NCBI GenBank assembly: GCA_025642075.2
Contig: JAODUO010000053.1
Span: forward strand, 970,001 to 1,034,000
Direction of reading: 5' to 3'
Source: Ridgeia piscesae
Taxonomy: Eukaryota; Annelida; Polychaeta; Sabellida; Siboglinidae
DNA length: 64,000 nt
The first letter of the stretch is position 1. Each line of letters opens with the position of its first letter. The translations under genes were made by a program, and so were the position numbers. Shown here piece by piece: positions 40,171 to 53,345 of the stretch. The notes under the pieces were generated by a model that was given only the letters and a program-made list of their open reading frames with translations, was not told the DNA's origin and did no database searches.

Positions 40171-42836
40171 ACATCTTGAATGTGCGTGTATAAATATATT
40201 TATGAAGCCTGTTTATTCAGGAGATTGATTTGACAGACAAGGTATTTAGAGACACTTCAAATGTGAAGCACTCTGAAGTGTGTACTTGGATATACACATC
40301 TCAATGTGTACTCGTTTCAGTAGAACACCTCTACGTGCAGAAGAGAATGGCAAGACTTAACACGTCTACACTGCACTCATTTCGGTTCAGTTACAAAAGC
40401 AGAATTTTGTTCCACTTATGATGAAACCAAGGTGCCCCAGATTTTTTATAAAGAATGTAGAACAGTTAAATATACAAAGGGAATCCTTAGAACTCATTTT
40501 AATGTACTCTCTTGACAGAATATTTATTAATAACATTGAAAATCACAAAGAGAATTTCCTCATGAGGGATAAATAAAGATATTTTTTATTTGAAAAAGGT
40601 TGATTCACCAGGATAAGACTGCAAAATGTATCAACACGAAATTCTCAAAAAGAACTCTAATATGTTGCCACTTGCTGGACGTTGGGTTAAAACTCAGATG
40701 GGCAAAATGAAGACGCAATACAAATTATTGCCTTAGTTCAACAAGGTTGTGACTGACATGTTTGTAAAATCTGGACTTCTCCAGTTCTGAAGTCCAATAG
40801 CACACACGATTATTATTTGGCCATTCATTTGCCCATTCACTCTTACAAGGATGGCTCTTCACCTAATAATAATCATGTAAATAATTTTTTTTTTTAATAC
40901 AGGGTTATATTAATTAATTGCACTCCCATTGTTCATAATACCTGTGTATAAAAAACATTTAATTACAACTGTACAAATATTTGCACAACAATTACAACAC
41001 TAAGTTATGCCCCCAGTACCAGCATCAACCAACACACCACATGCAATGAAAACTTTATTTAGTAAGATTATAATTGCTTAAATAAGACATTTAAAAGAAA
41101 AGACACCAATGTTACGAATCAAACATCAACATATAGAAAGGTGTCATTCAATGCTGCCAAGTCTGAGGCAAGTGACGCGTAAACACGACTGGACTAGGAG
41201 CTAACGGCCAATAGAAGAACTACTGACAATACTCTGGAAAACAACTGTATAAAACGGAATATGCAACCTATAGAGGAAATTAATATTTTCAGATACTTGG
41301 GACCGTTTCACCCAGGAAATGAGCTCCGTGAAAACATCCATCATTAAACAAAATGTGCTGGTAAATTTAAGGTTTTCAAAATGCAAATAGCCACCATTAT
41401 CATCTGGATATTGTTACACCAGCAAAATTTTGTTATCAGATCACTATTAAGGAGGCACAAATTTGAATACAATAAGACATATGAACTCATAAGAATGATA
41501 GCGTAACGGTCCCCTATAGTAGTTCAGATCATATCTTCCATATATTCAATCTTCACAGTTGTACAATGAGCTGGGTTGTTTCTGGTATTGCATCAAGTCC
41601 ACTATATACACTATCAAATTACCATATGTCAACAACTCAGAAATGTGATTAAAAACAGTTAAAAAAACACTGAAAATGAAATCCTTGGCACATTAGCTTC
41701 CTCTAGCAAGTATATTGAGGAAGAAAATCTTAAATATATTTCAATTTTTCTGCATTAAAAATTGTAATTAAGTACTTTTATGGATGAGAAATACACTGGC
41801 ATTTTAGAATAAATATGTTTGTTGGAGTGGAGAAATTGTGAACGATAGCACATGTGAAGGGTACAGTTTAGTAACAGACACAAGTAATTCTTACTGCCCT
41901 TCCTGAAGTGCCACATGTCGTATAGCAATAATTTCACAACATTTAAAACGCCCCACATGAAACATACAGAAATTTGTCATAAAGCTATTACACAACTATC
42001 AAACAGGTAACAAAATTTCTCTAAAAACAGTACGCACAAGTAAATTGGTATTTCAAACGTGCGATAATTTTCCAAAGATAACTGCATAAATCATGAAGTG
42101 CCAAGTTACTGTTATCAGCTGCAAAATACATTTTAGTTGTTGCCATATGTAACTCATTATATGCAATAAAACAAACATTCAACTTAGCTGTCCCTCATAA
42201 GTATTCAATCCCAGGGAAATGGGCACCCTTTGAATCTCCAGGAGGGAAGTTTTGCAACTGTGTGATCATTAATTGGTCACCATCTTGGCGTGTTAATAAA
42301 AAAATACGACATCTTTTTAGGTCAACACTAACAACTTCTCTGGCAAGCTCTGCAATTGTATCTGCTGAGATATTGAAATATAAGACACAAAAGATAATAA
42401 ATCATGTGTCGTCTTTGCTAACCAAGTTTTTCTAAAACATAGTATGTAACGGACACTTTTGACACGTGTATTTGGCCATTTCGCTGAACCACAGTCCAGG
42501 TTTGCCACAGAAAGCACCACTATTGAGTCAACAATAACAATCAATAACTACTAATTATATTCCTGCAAAACTAACGTTGTTGTTCATAAATTATTTTCTC
42601 CCCCACAAACCAACTGTGTTTGTGTGTAACGACAAGATGATAATACAAAAACATTCAAAAATAAATTAACTATTCACAATAACTCACTCGGTCAAACTAT
42701 TTTGTTATACATGTTACATAGTTAATTTTCAGCTGCATCTATCATAGAACTGCCATACACAGGTTACTTTATGACTAAGTCTATACATCAACTGTTCACA
42801 TGCATAAGTGAATTGAATCCTGGTTTAACTATACAC

Positions 42837-42898
<62 letters not shown>

Positions 42899-42930
42899 TA
42901 TATATATAATTTATACATGTATATATATAT

Positions 42931-42961
<31 letters not shown>

Positions 42962-44632
42962 CATACATACACACACACATATATATATATGTGTGCACAG
43001 TGTAGTATGTGTAGTATATGCAGTAAGGCTACAGGCAATGTGTGTTTTTTATATAAAAACATCCCATTATTTGTGATATCAGATTGTCCACACAGTTAAA
43101 CTCAGATTAAGTTTGCCAATACAGACTACTGTGCTGACTGTTACCTACTAAATAAATATGACTTCAACCTGCTTTATTCACATGAAGGAATCGGGATATC
43201 TAAGATATACAATTCATTATAACAAGTGTTGAACACTGCACCACTTCACTGCTGCCATTTTGAATTGTGTATATCGACCAGATCAAACCGGTCATCCACA
43301 GAATTAGCTGCTACTTTAGTTTCACTGGCAAGTTTCATGAAGTTAGCAGAGAAAGGTATAGAATAATTGGGGTGGTTCCAAAGGTCGACAAAATCCAAAG
43401 ATAATGCATTCCATGCTGGTTCAAATGAACAGCCACAAATATGTTGTGGGATTTGCGATTTTGAGCAGCACACAGTGGCTTCGGAAACCAAAGGTAACAT
43501 GCATGAATATATATTCCACTCTACAGAGGGCGCCACAATGGGGTGACAACTGAACCAACACTTGTGTAATGCTATACATTTTTGGAAGCTGTGAACGTTC
43601 GCAACCTCCCCAAAACATGGCACAGTACATTAGATTGTTAATAACCCTGGTCACGTCGCAGAACGTTTGATTAGAAAGCACATCTCGCATAACCTGCCTG
43701 ACATCAACTAATACACAAACATTTCATCAGATCAACGGGCAAGAACCACCGCCACAGCAAAATAACAGTGACAGATAAAAACATTGAAAAATAACACACA
43801 CCACCGAAACGGCAGCACATACTGTTTACACAAACTATGAACAGTAATCATCAGATCATTGGGAACAGACGACATGTATAACGTGCATAATACTTAGACT
43901 AGGAGAATGCTAAATACCAGCAACGCGCATAGCAGATCAGATCAGATCAACCTAACATCAGCCAACTATCAACAAAGAACAATGCAAGAGCAACACAATA
44001 AAATTAACCCTGCATAGACATGGGAACTAATGTTTCTGCATAATTATTCTTTCATTTTGGATGTTTTACTTGGACGCATTCCAAAGGATTGTTCTACAAT
44101 TATTCAGATCAAATTTCCCTATTTTGAGTGGATCGTATATCTAAAGCAACAGCGTATCCTCATACCAAGAAATAGTTCACATTAGAAGCATAATAAATAA
44201 GCTACCAACAATGATGTTGCCTACTCTATGAGAATCAGTTTTCCAAGCCGGTTAAGAACCATATGGTCACATGTAAAAGGTGTGTCTAATAACCTTTACC
44301 ACACTCTTAAATATTTATTGGTCATTAAATATTTATTGGTCTTTATGTCCGAGGGACTTTTATTAAATACTGCAACCATTCCACCAATGACCAGTCTCAC
44401 TCATAGGCATATACTAAACAAGGACCGGTCCAAACCAGAGACAAATACATTAGTATCATACTGGCACATTTCCAGCTATCAACTAATACTGACACCCATA
44501 GCACTAAACGATTTGAAACAAGCAAGTTTGACGCTAACCCAGCACGAAAAGCACAGACATATTAATCCCACTGCAGATGATATGATGACAATTTGCTAAA
44601 AGTTCAGACCGTTTTGGCGCGATTCTATTCCG
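40171..44632. other. Intergenic region between LZIC and the zinc-finger gene
   Basis: Mostly AT-rich unique sequence. It includes a compound (TA)n/CA tract at 42838-42990. A 125-codon minus-strand open frame at 43246-43623 has several Cys/Trp but no domain I recognise. Minus-strand AATAAA hexamers at 44319-44314 and 44337-44332 are good candidates for the zinc-finger gene's poly(A) signal, about 460 bases after its stop. Confidence 0.4.
42838..42990. repeat. Compound (TA)n / TACA / CA tract
   Basis: A pure TA run followed by TATACATA-type and CACACA segments. Tyr/Ile frames across it are artefacts. Confidence 0.93.
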
Positions 44633-44824
44633 ATTGATCCACTGGCCACAAGTTATTATTGTCAGGTCTACGTCAAGCGGGCGTCACTGGACACACGTGG
44701 TGACAGTGACTTCTTCATTGATCCACTGGCCACAAGTTATTATTGTCAGGTCTACGTCAAGCGGGCGTCACTGGACACACGTCACTGGGCGTCACTGGAC
44801 ACACGTGGTGACAGTGACTTCTTC
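44633..44824. repeat. Tandem duplication spanning the zinc-finger gene's stop codon
   Basis: An 84-base block (44633-44716) is repeated at 44717-44824. The second copy also carries an extra 24-base internal duplication of the GCGTCACTGGACACACGT motif. The stop codon of the minus-strand zinc-finger gene (44794-44792) lies within the duplicated motif. Confidence 0.93.
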
Positions 44825-47518
44825 CACGCATTCTTCCACGGCTACCATTTCCACATCACCGTCAGAAACATTCACGCTCTCCTGCGCTGGCGCCGCCTGG
44901 CTGTCGTCTGCATGCACGACCATGTGGTCGCTCAACTGCGCCTTGTCCGTCGACTCGAACCCGCACTGGCAACAGCGGAACGTGACGAGAGGTAACACCG
45001 ACTCGCTGACGTTCTTGCCGTCGTGCGCCATCTGCGAGACGGCGAAACTATTGAGGAAGTCGTCTGTCATGAACTTGTAATGGTAGTTCTGATCGCTCGA
45101 GTGCCGCCACATGTGCGACTTCAACGACGGCATGTGGTAGCACACGTAGCCGCACATGTTGCATCGGTACTCCTTTGGTGGTCGCTTCACGCATCGCTGC
45201 ATGTCAAAGTCGATCGCGGCATTAATGATGTTGTTCGTGCTCTCGTAGCTGTAGTTCGAGTCACTCGCGTGCCGCCACATGTGCGATTTCAGCGACGGCA
45301 GATGATGGCAAACGTAGCCGCACAGGTTACACTTGTACTGCTCGAGCGGCTGCAGCACGAATCGCTGGTCGTTGACATGTCGCTTCATGTGCGACTTGAG
45401 ACTGCGCACGGATGTCGCGACAAACTCGCACAGTTCACACTCCAGTTCTTTGTCGTCTATGCCATGCTGCCGATGCTGATGTTCAGCGAGATATGTCTGT
45501 GATGTCGTTGTGAAGCCACACGTGTCACATTTATGCGGCACCATGCGATACGTCTCCGATTTATCACCCGACTCTGTGTCTGTCTTGCTGTCTTTATCGC
45601 CATCACTGGGTAATTCATCTGCCTCATGATGTTCCTCCTCCATCTTCACTAACTGGCAGACCTCGCCCGATTTCGTATGAGTGTCCATGTGACTGGTCAA
45701 CGCTGTAGCATCCACAGCCGCGAAACCACACAATCGGCAGACACCTGACTGCGTGCCGATGTGTGCTCGCATGTGCGCACGGAGCTGGCTCTTGTAGTTG
45801 AAGGTGCAGTTGCACAGACGACACTGGTAGGTTCGCAGCTTGCAGTGCTGCAGCATGTGCTCCTGAAGCGACTCACTCGTGTCTGACTGGAAGTCGCACA
45901 GCGAGCACTCTGATGGCTGTTTCTCCTTATGCAGGCGCATGTGTACGCCGACAACAGCGGCACTGACGCTCTTATAGTGACACAACCGACAGCGGTACTG
46001 ACCGTCACATATCTCCATGTGCTCGCTGCCATTCGCCGGCCACTCGCCGTTCAACTTGCGTTTCCTCTTCATGCCATCAGTGCTGCCATCTACACCAATG
46101 TCGTCGCTTTCGCTCTCGGATCTGGACCGCAACTGTTCGATAACAGCAAGGAGCGACTGGCAAATCCCTGCATTCGGTTTTGATCCATCCTCGTTCTTCG
46201 GTGTCTCGCCACATTTGTCACACGACACGGTGCTGCAGCACGCTTCGTTGTGGACACTGTTTGTATCTGCCAGTGCTGCTGTATCAGTTGATGACGTCTT
46301 CCCTTTGGTATTTTCTGCATTCTTTGGTTCCACCATGTTCTCCTTGTCCGAATTCTGCTGTTCACAGTCCTCAGTGTCTTGCCCAGTTTGATCAATGTTA
46401 CCCTCGACTCCGCGAATCGTCTCCGGAACTACTTTCACATCTTCACACACATCAGACGATGCCAATACCTTCGTAAGATTGAACTTGGGGATACTTCCGC
46501 CAGCAACATCGGATTTTCCACTACATTTTGCCATGCTGGACATCTCTGGAGGTATAACTAAGCAGCCGCCTTCTGCAGATCGTTTCTTCACAACATGCAA
46601 GTTCTCATCATCAGCGACTCTGGCATCTTCACTCAGCTTCCTCTTACAGCCGGAGTTGGTCAAGACATCAGTGCTGCTGGCCGACAAAGTACTCACAGCC
46701 TCGTCTCTCTTCAGACCATCTGCTGCAGGCTTCTGAGATTGTTTTGCCGCGGCGGGTGCTTTGTGACTTGATACAGGAGGTGTCCTGCTTGACTGGACAA
46801 TGTGGACAGTTGTGGCCACAGTCACGGGCGGTCTGTGTGTGGTCTTGACCAGCGCAGTTTGGACAACTTTCTGACTTGTCGGTCTGGCCGGGTGATCGGC
46901 GCCTGGGCACGAGATGTTGTCATTTGACGTGGACATCTTCACCTTTTCCTTTACTAACACATCTGTCGATGTTGTGGCGGCATTTTCCTGCATCTGCTGC
47001 TGTTTCTTCTTCTCAGCCGCTGACAATATCACCATGACTGGTCCTTTGCTGGAGATACTGCCAATTGCTTTCTGAATCGATGGGTCTGCCTTGAACTTGT
47101 CTGCCGAGGAGCCGTCGTCCGCCTTTGGAGTTAGTGGTTTTCCAGATGTTTCTGCACTGGTCTTTGTCACATGAGATTTCTTAGGTGCAATAGAAATAGG
47201 TCTTGCTGTCACGATAGTGTTTCTATCTGTCACCGAAGAGCTGGCGACATGTGACACAGGCGCCTTACTGGACAGCAAGATGGACATGCCGACCGGTGTG
47301 TCATCATACACACTGAGCGGGCCATTCTGGAACATCGGGTAGTCGATGTCCTTGTGTCCCGAGTGCTTCCAAATGTGAGCTTTAATGGTCCGTTGGAACT
47401 CACACGTGTAGTTGCAGATGGCACATCGGTACATGCCATTACTGGCATCGTGTGTGAAGCGTTGTCTGGGCACTACAACCGTCCCAGACGCCCTGCTGCT
47501 GTGTTTGCGGTATCATCT
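44792..47518 (-). CDS. ZNF507-like C2H2 zinc-finger protein, C-terminal ORF
   Basis: Minus-strand open frame of about 900 codons entered after a TGA at about 47520. It is probably the continuation of the upstream ORF after a frame change, as no ATG opens it. It starts with a finger GMYRCAICNYTCEFQRTIKAH, then a long Ser/Thr/Lys-rich linker, a CQSLLAVIEQLRSRSESESDD segment, and nine more C2H2 fingers. Two near the end carry the signature LPSLKSHMWRHASD or MPSLKSHMWRHSSD, and the last is FRCCQCGFESTDKAQLSDH. The order (GMYRC finger, SLLxVIExLR motif, three-finger cluster, PSLKSHMW finger, final CCxCGFEST finger) matches vertebrate ZNF507. It is likely a nuclear DNA-binding transcriptional regulator. 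Gene identity is by homology, and ZNF462-type relatives are an alternative. Confidence 0.85.
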
Positions 47519-48862
47519 GTGGTCAATGCCTTGGTCTGGTCGCCCTCCTCTTGGAGTGCCTGCGTCAGTGGAACTTTGGGTTTATGCGAGAGGATGTGCG
47601 TGATGAACGGATATGCTTCCGAGCTGGTGTAGTTGCACTGCACACACTTGTACCGATTCGTCTGCTCGCCGCCGGCATCTACGTCCCCCTCCTGGAGTCC
47701 TTCCATCAGGTCGGAGACATCGATGTGTTGCTGCAGAATGTGGTCCTTCAACACGTCCTTGTTAGTGCACGTGTAGCCACACTCGGAGCACTTCATGAGG
47801 ATCACCGGGCCTGGCTTGTCGGGGGCGCGTTCTACGCTGTAGGTGGTGCCGTTGTCGCGGTGGATAGCCTTCAGGTGTTGCTGGATGATGTTCACATGCG
47901 GCGCCGTGAACTGGCAGCCGAGACACTTGTACACCTTCGGGTCGCCGTGCGTGTGCATGTGCATGACGATGTTGCTTTTGATTGCGGTCGCATATTCGCA
48001 CACGTCGCACACGTAGACGCTGTCAGCATCGTGGTCCTGACGCAGGTGCTCATACAGCTGGATGCGACTCTGCACACTGACGTGGCACAGCACGCAGGCG
48101 AGAGTCTTCTGAGACGAGTGCATCTTGACGTGATTCGTCAGGTGACCCTTCTTGCGGAACGACGCATTACAATAGGAGCACTCATACGGACGGTACGTAC
48201 TGTGTACTATCAGGTGCTCTTTCAGCGAGTAGCTGCGCTTGCCGGCATAGTCACAGAATGGGCACTTGTACAAGCGCTCTGCATTGTGAACGAGCCCCGT
48301 GTGTTGCTTCAGATAGTGCTTGTTGTGGCTGCTGTAGTTGCACTTGGTACACTTGAAGAGCATCCTCATCTCGCAGTCTTCCGTCTCCTCTTCTTTCACA
48401 TGCTTCTCTTCTTGTGGTCGGACAACGTCCACGTCTTTCATTCCCACCTTTAACTTTGCGTTCAATTTCTGCAGGGTCTCCAGAAGACCCTGAGGGCTGG
48501 CAATATTTAAGTTGGCAAGTTTGATAGGGAAGTTAAGTACCATCTGTTCCGAGGAAGTCACTTTGCCCTTCTGCAATGACCCGTCACCAGACAGATGCAG
48601 TGTACCGACACCTTCTGACTTACAGTCCGTTGGCAGCAGGTTCTGTACATTTGTAAGCACAGCATTCATTGGCTTTGACGCTTGGCCATTGTCTGCCAGA
48701 TTTTCAACTTCTCCATTCTTTTCACTGTCGCAACTCTTCTTCTGTTTCGCTATCGTCGGTATGTTTTTCAAATCCGTCTTGGGTTGATTCGTTGCTTCCA
48801 ACTATCTCAGTGAGTTTCTCTATCACAGCTGTGATAGCTTCACTGTTCTCTCGGCCTGTCAT
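47473..48862 (-). CDS. ZNF507-like C2H2 zinc-finger protein, N-terminal ORF
   Basis: The likely start is the ATG at 48862-48860, with an in-frame TAG upstream and a good acceptor at 48918. It reads MTGRENSEAITAVIEKLTEI, resembling the VIQKLSKIVE motif near the ZNF507 N-terminus. That frame stops at 48724-48722. A +1 change within 48801-48722 is needed to enter the long frame 48801-47473 (442 codons). This frame carries eight C2H2 fingers from FKCTKCNYSSHNKHYLKQH to YKCVQCNYTSSEAYPFITH. It ends at a TAG (47475-47473), where a -1 change would restore the downstream ORF. The two changes compensate, so the original gene probably encoded about 1,370 residues with 18 fingers. Assembly indels are the simplest cause. 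The gene is divergent from DAD1. Confidence 0.8.
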
Positions 48863-48919
48863 CTCAGGCTTCGGGTCACCTCGTGTACACAACTAGAAGC
48901 ACTGCCATCTGATCAAACT

Positions 48920-51352
48920 GGAAGAAACAAAATCCACATTTAAAGCACATTACATATCACTGTTGTACTCATCTGATTGTTTTGTTCCATTTATAAATGC
49001 TTATTATACAAATAACAGCTCAGAACATTCAGTTTTATTTTCAGTAATCTTAAGACTTAAATATCCAAAAAGGAGAATTAGTTCTTAATAAAAATCAAAG
49101 AGATAAAGATGACATGAAGGCCTTTGGACTTCAGAGTTTTCAGTTATTTGGTTATTCATATGAGATGAACAGAAACTCGGCCAAATCATGTGAATGCAGC
49201 AGCAGAAATGTGCATTAACTAGTGGTCTCCGTCAATATGGAGTTATATATTTCTACTCCATTCTACCAGCCCAGTGATCAGAACGCAGTTGATATCAATT
49301 GTGTATGTATTTCACTTTATACATTATTATTAGTTAAAGCATTTATAGAGCACCTGAGCATCTTGACAATAAAATAACCTCAAAGGTGCTGACAATACAT
49401 ATATGCAAAATTAAAGAAAGCTACGTAAAAACATTTAATAGGCAAACTGAAGCATTTACCCAGTAGTTTACCTGGGTCAAGTAATTTATGGATTAATTTG
49501 TAATAAATAAATGTTTGTTTATGTTGTCTATAAAAAGTACCCAATATAATTAATGAACTCCTCTGCTTTTGTTTGCCATATTACACATAGTTCCCATTGT
49601 AAAATAATTAATCTTGTTTTTTATTGAATATATTGTTATAATTAATTAATGCATTGTTCCATCTATAGAAATGGCGTACATGCATGCATATAGACATACA
49701 TACATGTATAGAAGTGATATAACAACTACTTTTATTGAAATATTTCCAAAAATATGTAATAATTTTGGTAACATACACCAGTTTGCCAATGCTGTATGAG
49801 ATAGCCATAGAATCATAAAAATATGCTACATTTCACCACTTCAAAAAAATCTTTAAAAGTACTTTACCAATTTTTACTTTATTTCCATACTTCATTTTAT
49901 CAAGGTTTTAGACAGATTATAAAAAATTATTTAGAAAATTATATCAACAATTTTTAATTTCCATTTCCAACCTTATGGTATAAAAATGTATTTCTGAACA
50001 TTAAGAATTTAAGTGAACTCGTTAGAATCAGTTTTTCATCTATTTCAGAAAAGATATTAAAAGTCATGGCAGTGATCAGGGCTTAGCTAAATATGTAACA
50101 GTGTAGAATCGCTAACTCTAAAGAAGAATACACTGAAGTAAACCATCAGTGCAAGGTCCTTGCTAAGCATTTATCCAGTCAGATCTTGAATCACATAAAT
50201 TGTTAATATTAAAACTTTTATATTGTAAATTTGTGTAATTTTTTTGGATCTTAATACCATAACTTTACGTACATGGAAACTAAAACTAAATATTCAATTT
50301 TAATAAGGCACTTTTGTAGAATTCGGGCCCACCTTAATTTTTTTATCACTTTGCCAATACTTCACTTTGATGATTTAATCATTCAACATCAACTCACGCA
50401 TATTTCTGTTTTAAAAACAGCGCATATTAGCAAACTTTTGATGTCAAAAAGATGGTACAGTCAGCATAACAAACTGTTTATCGTTCATTCCATGTGCATG
50501 GTGCAGTAACACGGCCGCTGTGCTTATCGCTGGCATAAACCAGAGTGCACAATATTTATAAAATATAAATACACCTGGGAATGCTGATTTATTAGAGTTA
50601 GTGTGAGGTATCTAAATGTAGGCAAATATAGTTATAACGGCACATTTGAGCCTCAATTAAGCCATTGAGGTCGGTACGAATTCTACACAACCCACAAGTG
50701 CTTAAACAAATATTCCTAAATTTAAACTGCTCATCCAGCCTAAGGGAAGCAGTCAAAAACGTGAGAATTAAAACCACGTGTTTTGTGGTCAAGGCCATGC
50801 CACAGACTTGGCTTGGTTAGTTTTCAGAGGAATGTCTATTTTTTGGACGACTTTGCATGAAGGTCTTCGTGTGGATTTGGTAGACATTTTTAAGAATGTG
50901 TATATTGATATGTTGTATACAAGCATGCCTTTTCATATTAATGACATACTCACAAGATCCGATGCCAAGGGAACGTTAAATTCGTCAAAACATGTGTTTT
51001 GCTTGTTTCTCCGACCGCAGCCTAGCAAAACATGGCGATGACTCGATCACGTGATCACCTTCGTACGCCAAACAAAGTCACATGACAGCTTCAATTCTCT
51101 TAATTTGGCATATTTGTATGTTAAATATTAAGTTATATTCGCGTCATTGTTTACATATTGTGTGTTGCATCCAAATAAGGACAATGTTGGGGTATTGACT
51201 ACGTCTTAATCACAGTAATATAACGTATACGTCGACTGAAAGGAATCGATCTCGTAATCTCACACGAGATTTCATTTAACTAATTCTTGCTGCCTGTTGT
51301 GCCACGTTGAGTAGAGGAAATTTGTACGCCGGCGTTACACAAAACTACCAAC
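48920..51352. other. Divergent intergenic region, zinc-finger gene / DAD1
   Basis: AT-rich sequence holding the upstream exon(s) and promoter of the minus-strand zinc-finger gene and the promoter and 5' UTR of DAD1. No TATA box or CpG-rich core is obvious. The last 350 bases before DAD1 are the least AT-rich. No other gene was identified. Confidence 0.4.
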
Positions 51353-52485
51353 ATGCCAGAAACGATAACAACGGCAGTGTCTAAATTCTACAACGAATAC
51401 ATGACTTCGACATCGAAGAAGTTAAAATGTATCGATGCATATTTGTTATACGTGATGCTGACAGGGATTATACAATTTTTGTATTTCTGTCTCGTTGGCT
51501 CATTTCCATTCAACTCGTTCCTGTCTGGTTTTATTTCCTGCATTGGTTCATTCGTACTAGCAGGTTTGTATTTTAAATGCTTGTTATCCTAGCTTCACAG
51601 AACAGTTTAATGTGCATTATCCTCCAACTAGTCTGTCAGTGATATCGATCTATCAGGTTTAGTCAATTCAAGGCACCGGTGTTTGTCTAGTTACTAATCA
51701 TCACCATGATGATCATGATCATGTTGCTAGTATATATTATCACCCAAATAATCAAACACCACCAGGCATAAATCTTAAAAAAAAAGCATAATCAGATTGC
51801 ATCAATGTAAACAAATGGGCATTATAAAATTCCAAGTTACCCTTCATTTAGCCGATATTTTAACCGGCTTATGAACACAGTTTTTCCTAACTCTAACTCG
51901 ATCTACACTGATTCCCCTCTAGGCTTTACACTGCCTATACATTACATACTCACCTTTTATTACACACAACTGTATGTGAAATGATTCAGACAAAGCAAAC
52001 AAATACAAAAAATCAATTGATTTATCGTTAAACAATCGACTCTGATTTTGTACCAGACACATAAAATCTCCCGTTTTGGAACTACACTGTATGTGTCGCC
52101 ATTATTTGCTCAATGGTGCCAGCCCAACAAAATATTGGACAGTGCTCGGCCTACGGGTATGCAGAATTTCAAATGCTTTATAATGTGATGCATATATTTA
52201 AGGGCTCCGTATATTTAAATAATTCAAGCTACAAGCTGAAATATTAGATCACAAGGTTTGTTATTTCTCAAAATTGTGCTAAATATTTTAGGTGTCTTGA
52301 TCTAATCACATTTCACCTTGTACAATAATGCCATACTTTCATATTATTTTGTAGTGTGCCTCAGACTACAAGTGAACCCACAGAACAAGTCAGAATTCCT
52401 TGGAATTGGACCAGAGCGAGCATTTGCAGACTTCATCTTTGCACACATCATCCTTCATTTGGTTGTCATCAACTTTATTGGCTAA
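51353..52485 (+). CDS. DAD1: DAD1, oligosaccharyltransferase subunit
   Basis: Two coding exons, 51353-51563 and 52355-52485, join in frame to give 113 residues, the same length as human DAD1. The sequence starts [20 protein letters not shown], followed by [20 protein letters not shown] with the first membrane helix, then [20 protein letters not shown]. After the splice it continues [37 protein letters not shown] and NFIG. These are the family's signatures throughout, including the C-terminal NFIG. DAD1 is a small multi-pass ER membrane subunit of the oligosaccharyltransferase complex that N-glycosylates nascent proteins. Its loss triggers apoptosis in mammalian cells. The start ATG is fixed by homology. 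The 3' UTR continues to 52500 and is spliced to an exon at 52948. Confidence 0.96.
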
Positions 52486-53345
52486 ACATGCTCTGCACCA
52501 GTAAGTGCGGTTTTCTTTGTCCAAAATCTTGGCTGTGGTCTGTTACAGTAATTATTTTTTAAATATCCCAGTTTGGTCCTGATAATTCTGTATTAATTCT
52601 ACTTCTCTGTATTAAAGATTAAGTAACCTGTTGCTTTTAAGCTATCTTGCAGTATTATTCTGTGCTGTCATGTAAAGAAAATTTCATTTAACCTCACCTG
52701 TTTTATTGGGTGATTCAGTTAATTATTTTCTGCAGATAATGTATCTAGTGCACTTTTTATCATGTGTGACTTTTAGCCAAAACATAAAAATGTACAGTAA
52801 TGTTTCATATAAAGTGACAAGTTTTTATCTATAAGTTATTGTATATATATTCATTCATTATTTCAGACTCGCACTACTAGATGTAAGCAGCCACAAGAGC
52901 AAGAATGTACTCTGTTATTCTAAATGATTACTGTGTTTTTATTGCAGAAGAACAACAGTCTTCAACCTGGCAGCCCGTCCTTCAAGAATACAGCTGACGT
53001 GTCACATGTTGCAGTGACTGTGTAGCCCTCTCTTTGGTCTTTGAATCTATTGTTGCACATTGGCTGAAGTTGCCTGTCGTGAATTTACATCACCACGTCA
53101 TTTGCTCCCGTGTGCACTACTGAGTGTCTGTCTGATGTCATTCAGAAGTTGACGAGTCATTTATAGTGCTGAGCCATTCCGTGATGTGTCATAGTCAAAC
53201 CACTATGTGACTAGATTTGTTGGCATTCTGGCCAAAATTGTTTGTTCTTATGTGATAGCCAGTCATTCTGTTGGTTACCACGACATCGTCAGCGTCTTGA
53301 AGTTGTTTTGCCAGATTTCTTAATTAACTTGTTGAAATAAATTAA
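52486..53345 (+). other. DAD1: DAD1 3' UTR with an intron
   Basis: A strong donor (GTAAGT at 52501) lies 15 bases after the DAD1 stop. A good acceptor (TTTTTATTGCAG) ends at 52947. The resulting non-coding exon 52948 to about 53360 contains AATAAA at 53336-53341. Confidence 0.65.
53336..53341 (+). promoter_or_regulatory. Candidate poly(A) signal of DAD1
   Basis: AATAAA in the proposed non-coding last exon, followed by a GT-rich stretch (GTTGGAGTTGGTGTAAGTGTG). Confidence 0.6.

Noticed and set aside
43246..43623. 125-codon minus-strand frame with Cys/Trp residues
   Set aside because: No recognised domain, no splice support and no start context. Kept only as a note in the intergenic entry.
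45023..48453. Long plus-strand open frames (up to 300 codons) opposite the zinc-finger gene
   Set aside because: Antisense shadows of C2H2 coding sequence, which often stay open. They have no independent domains.
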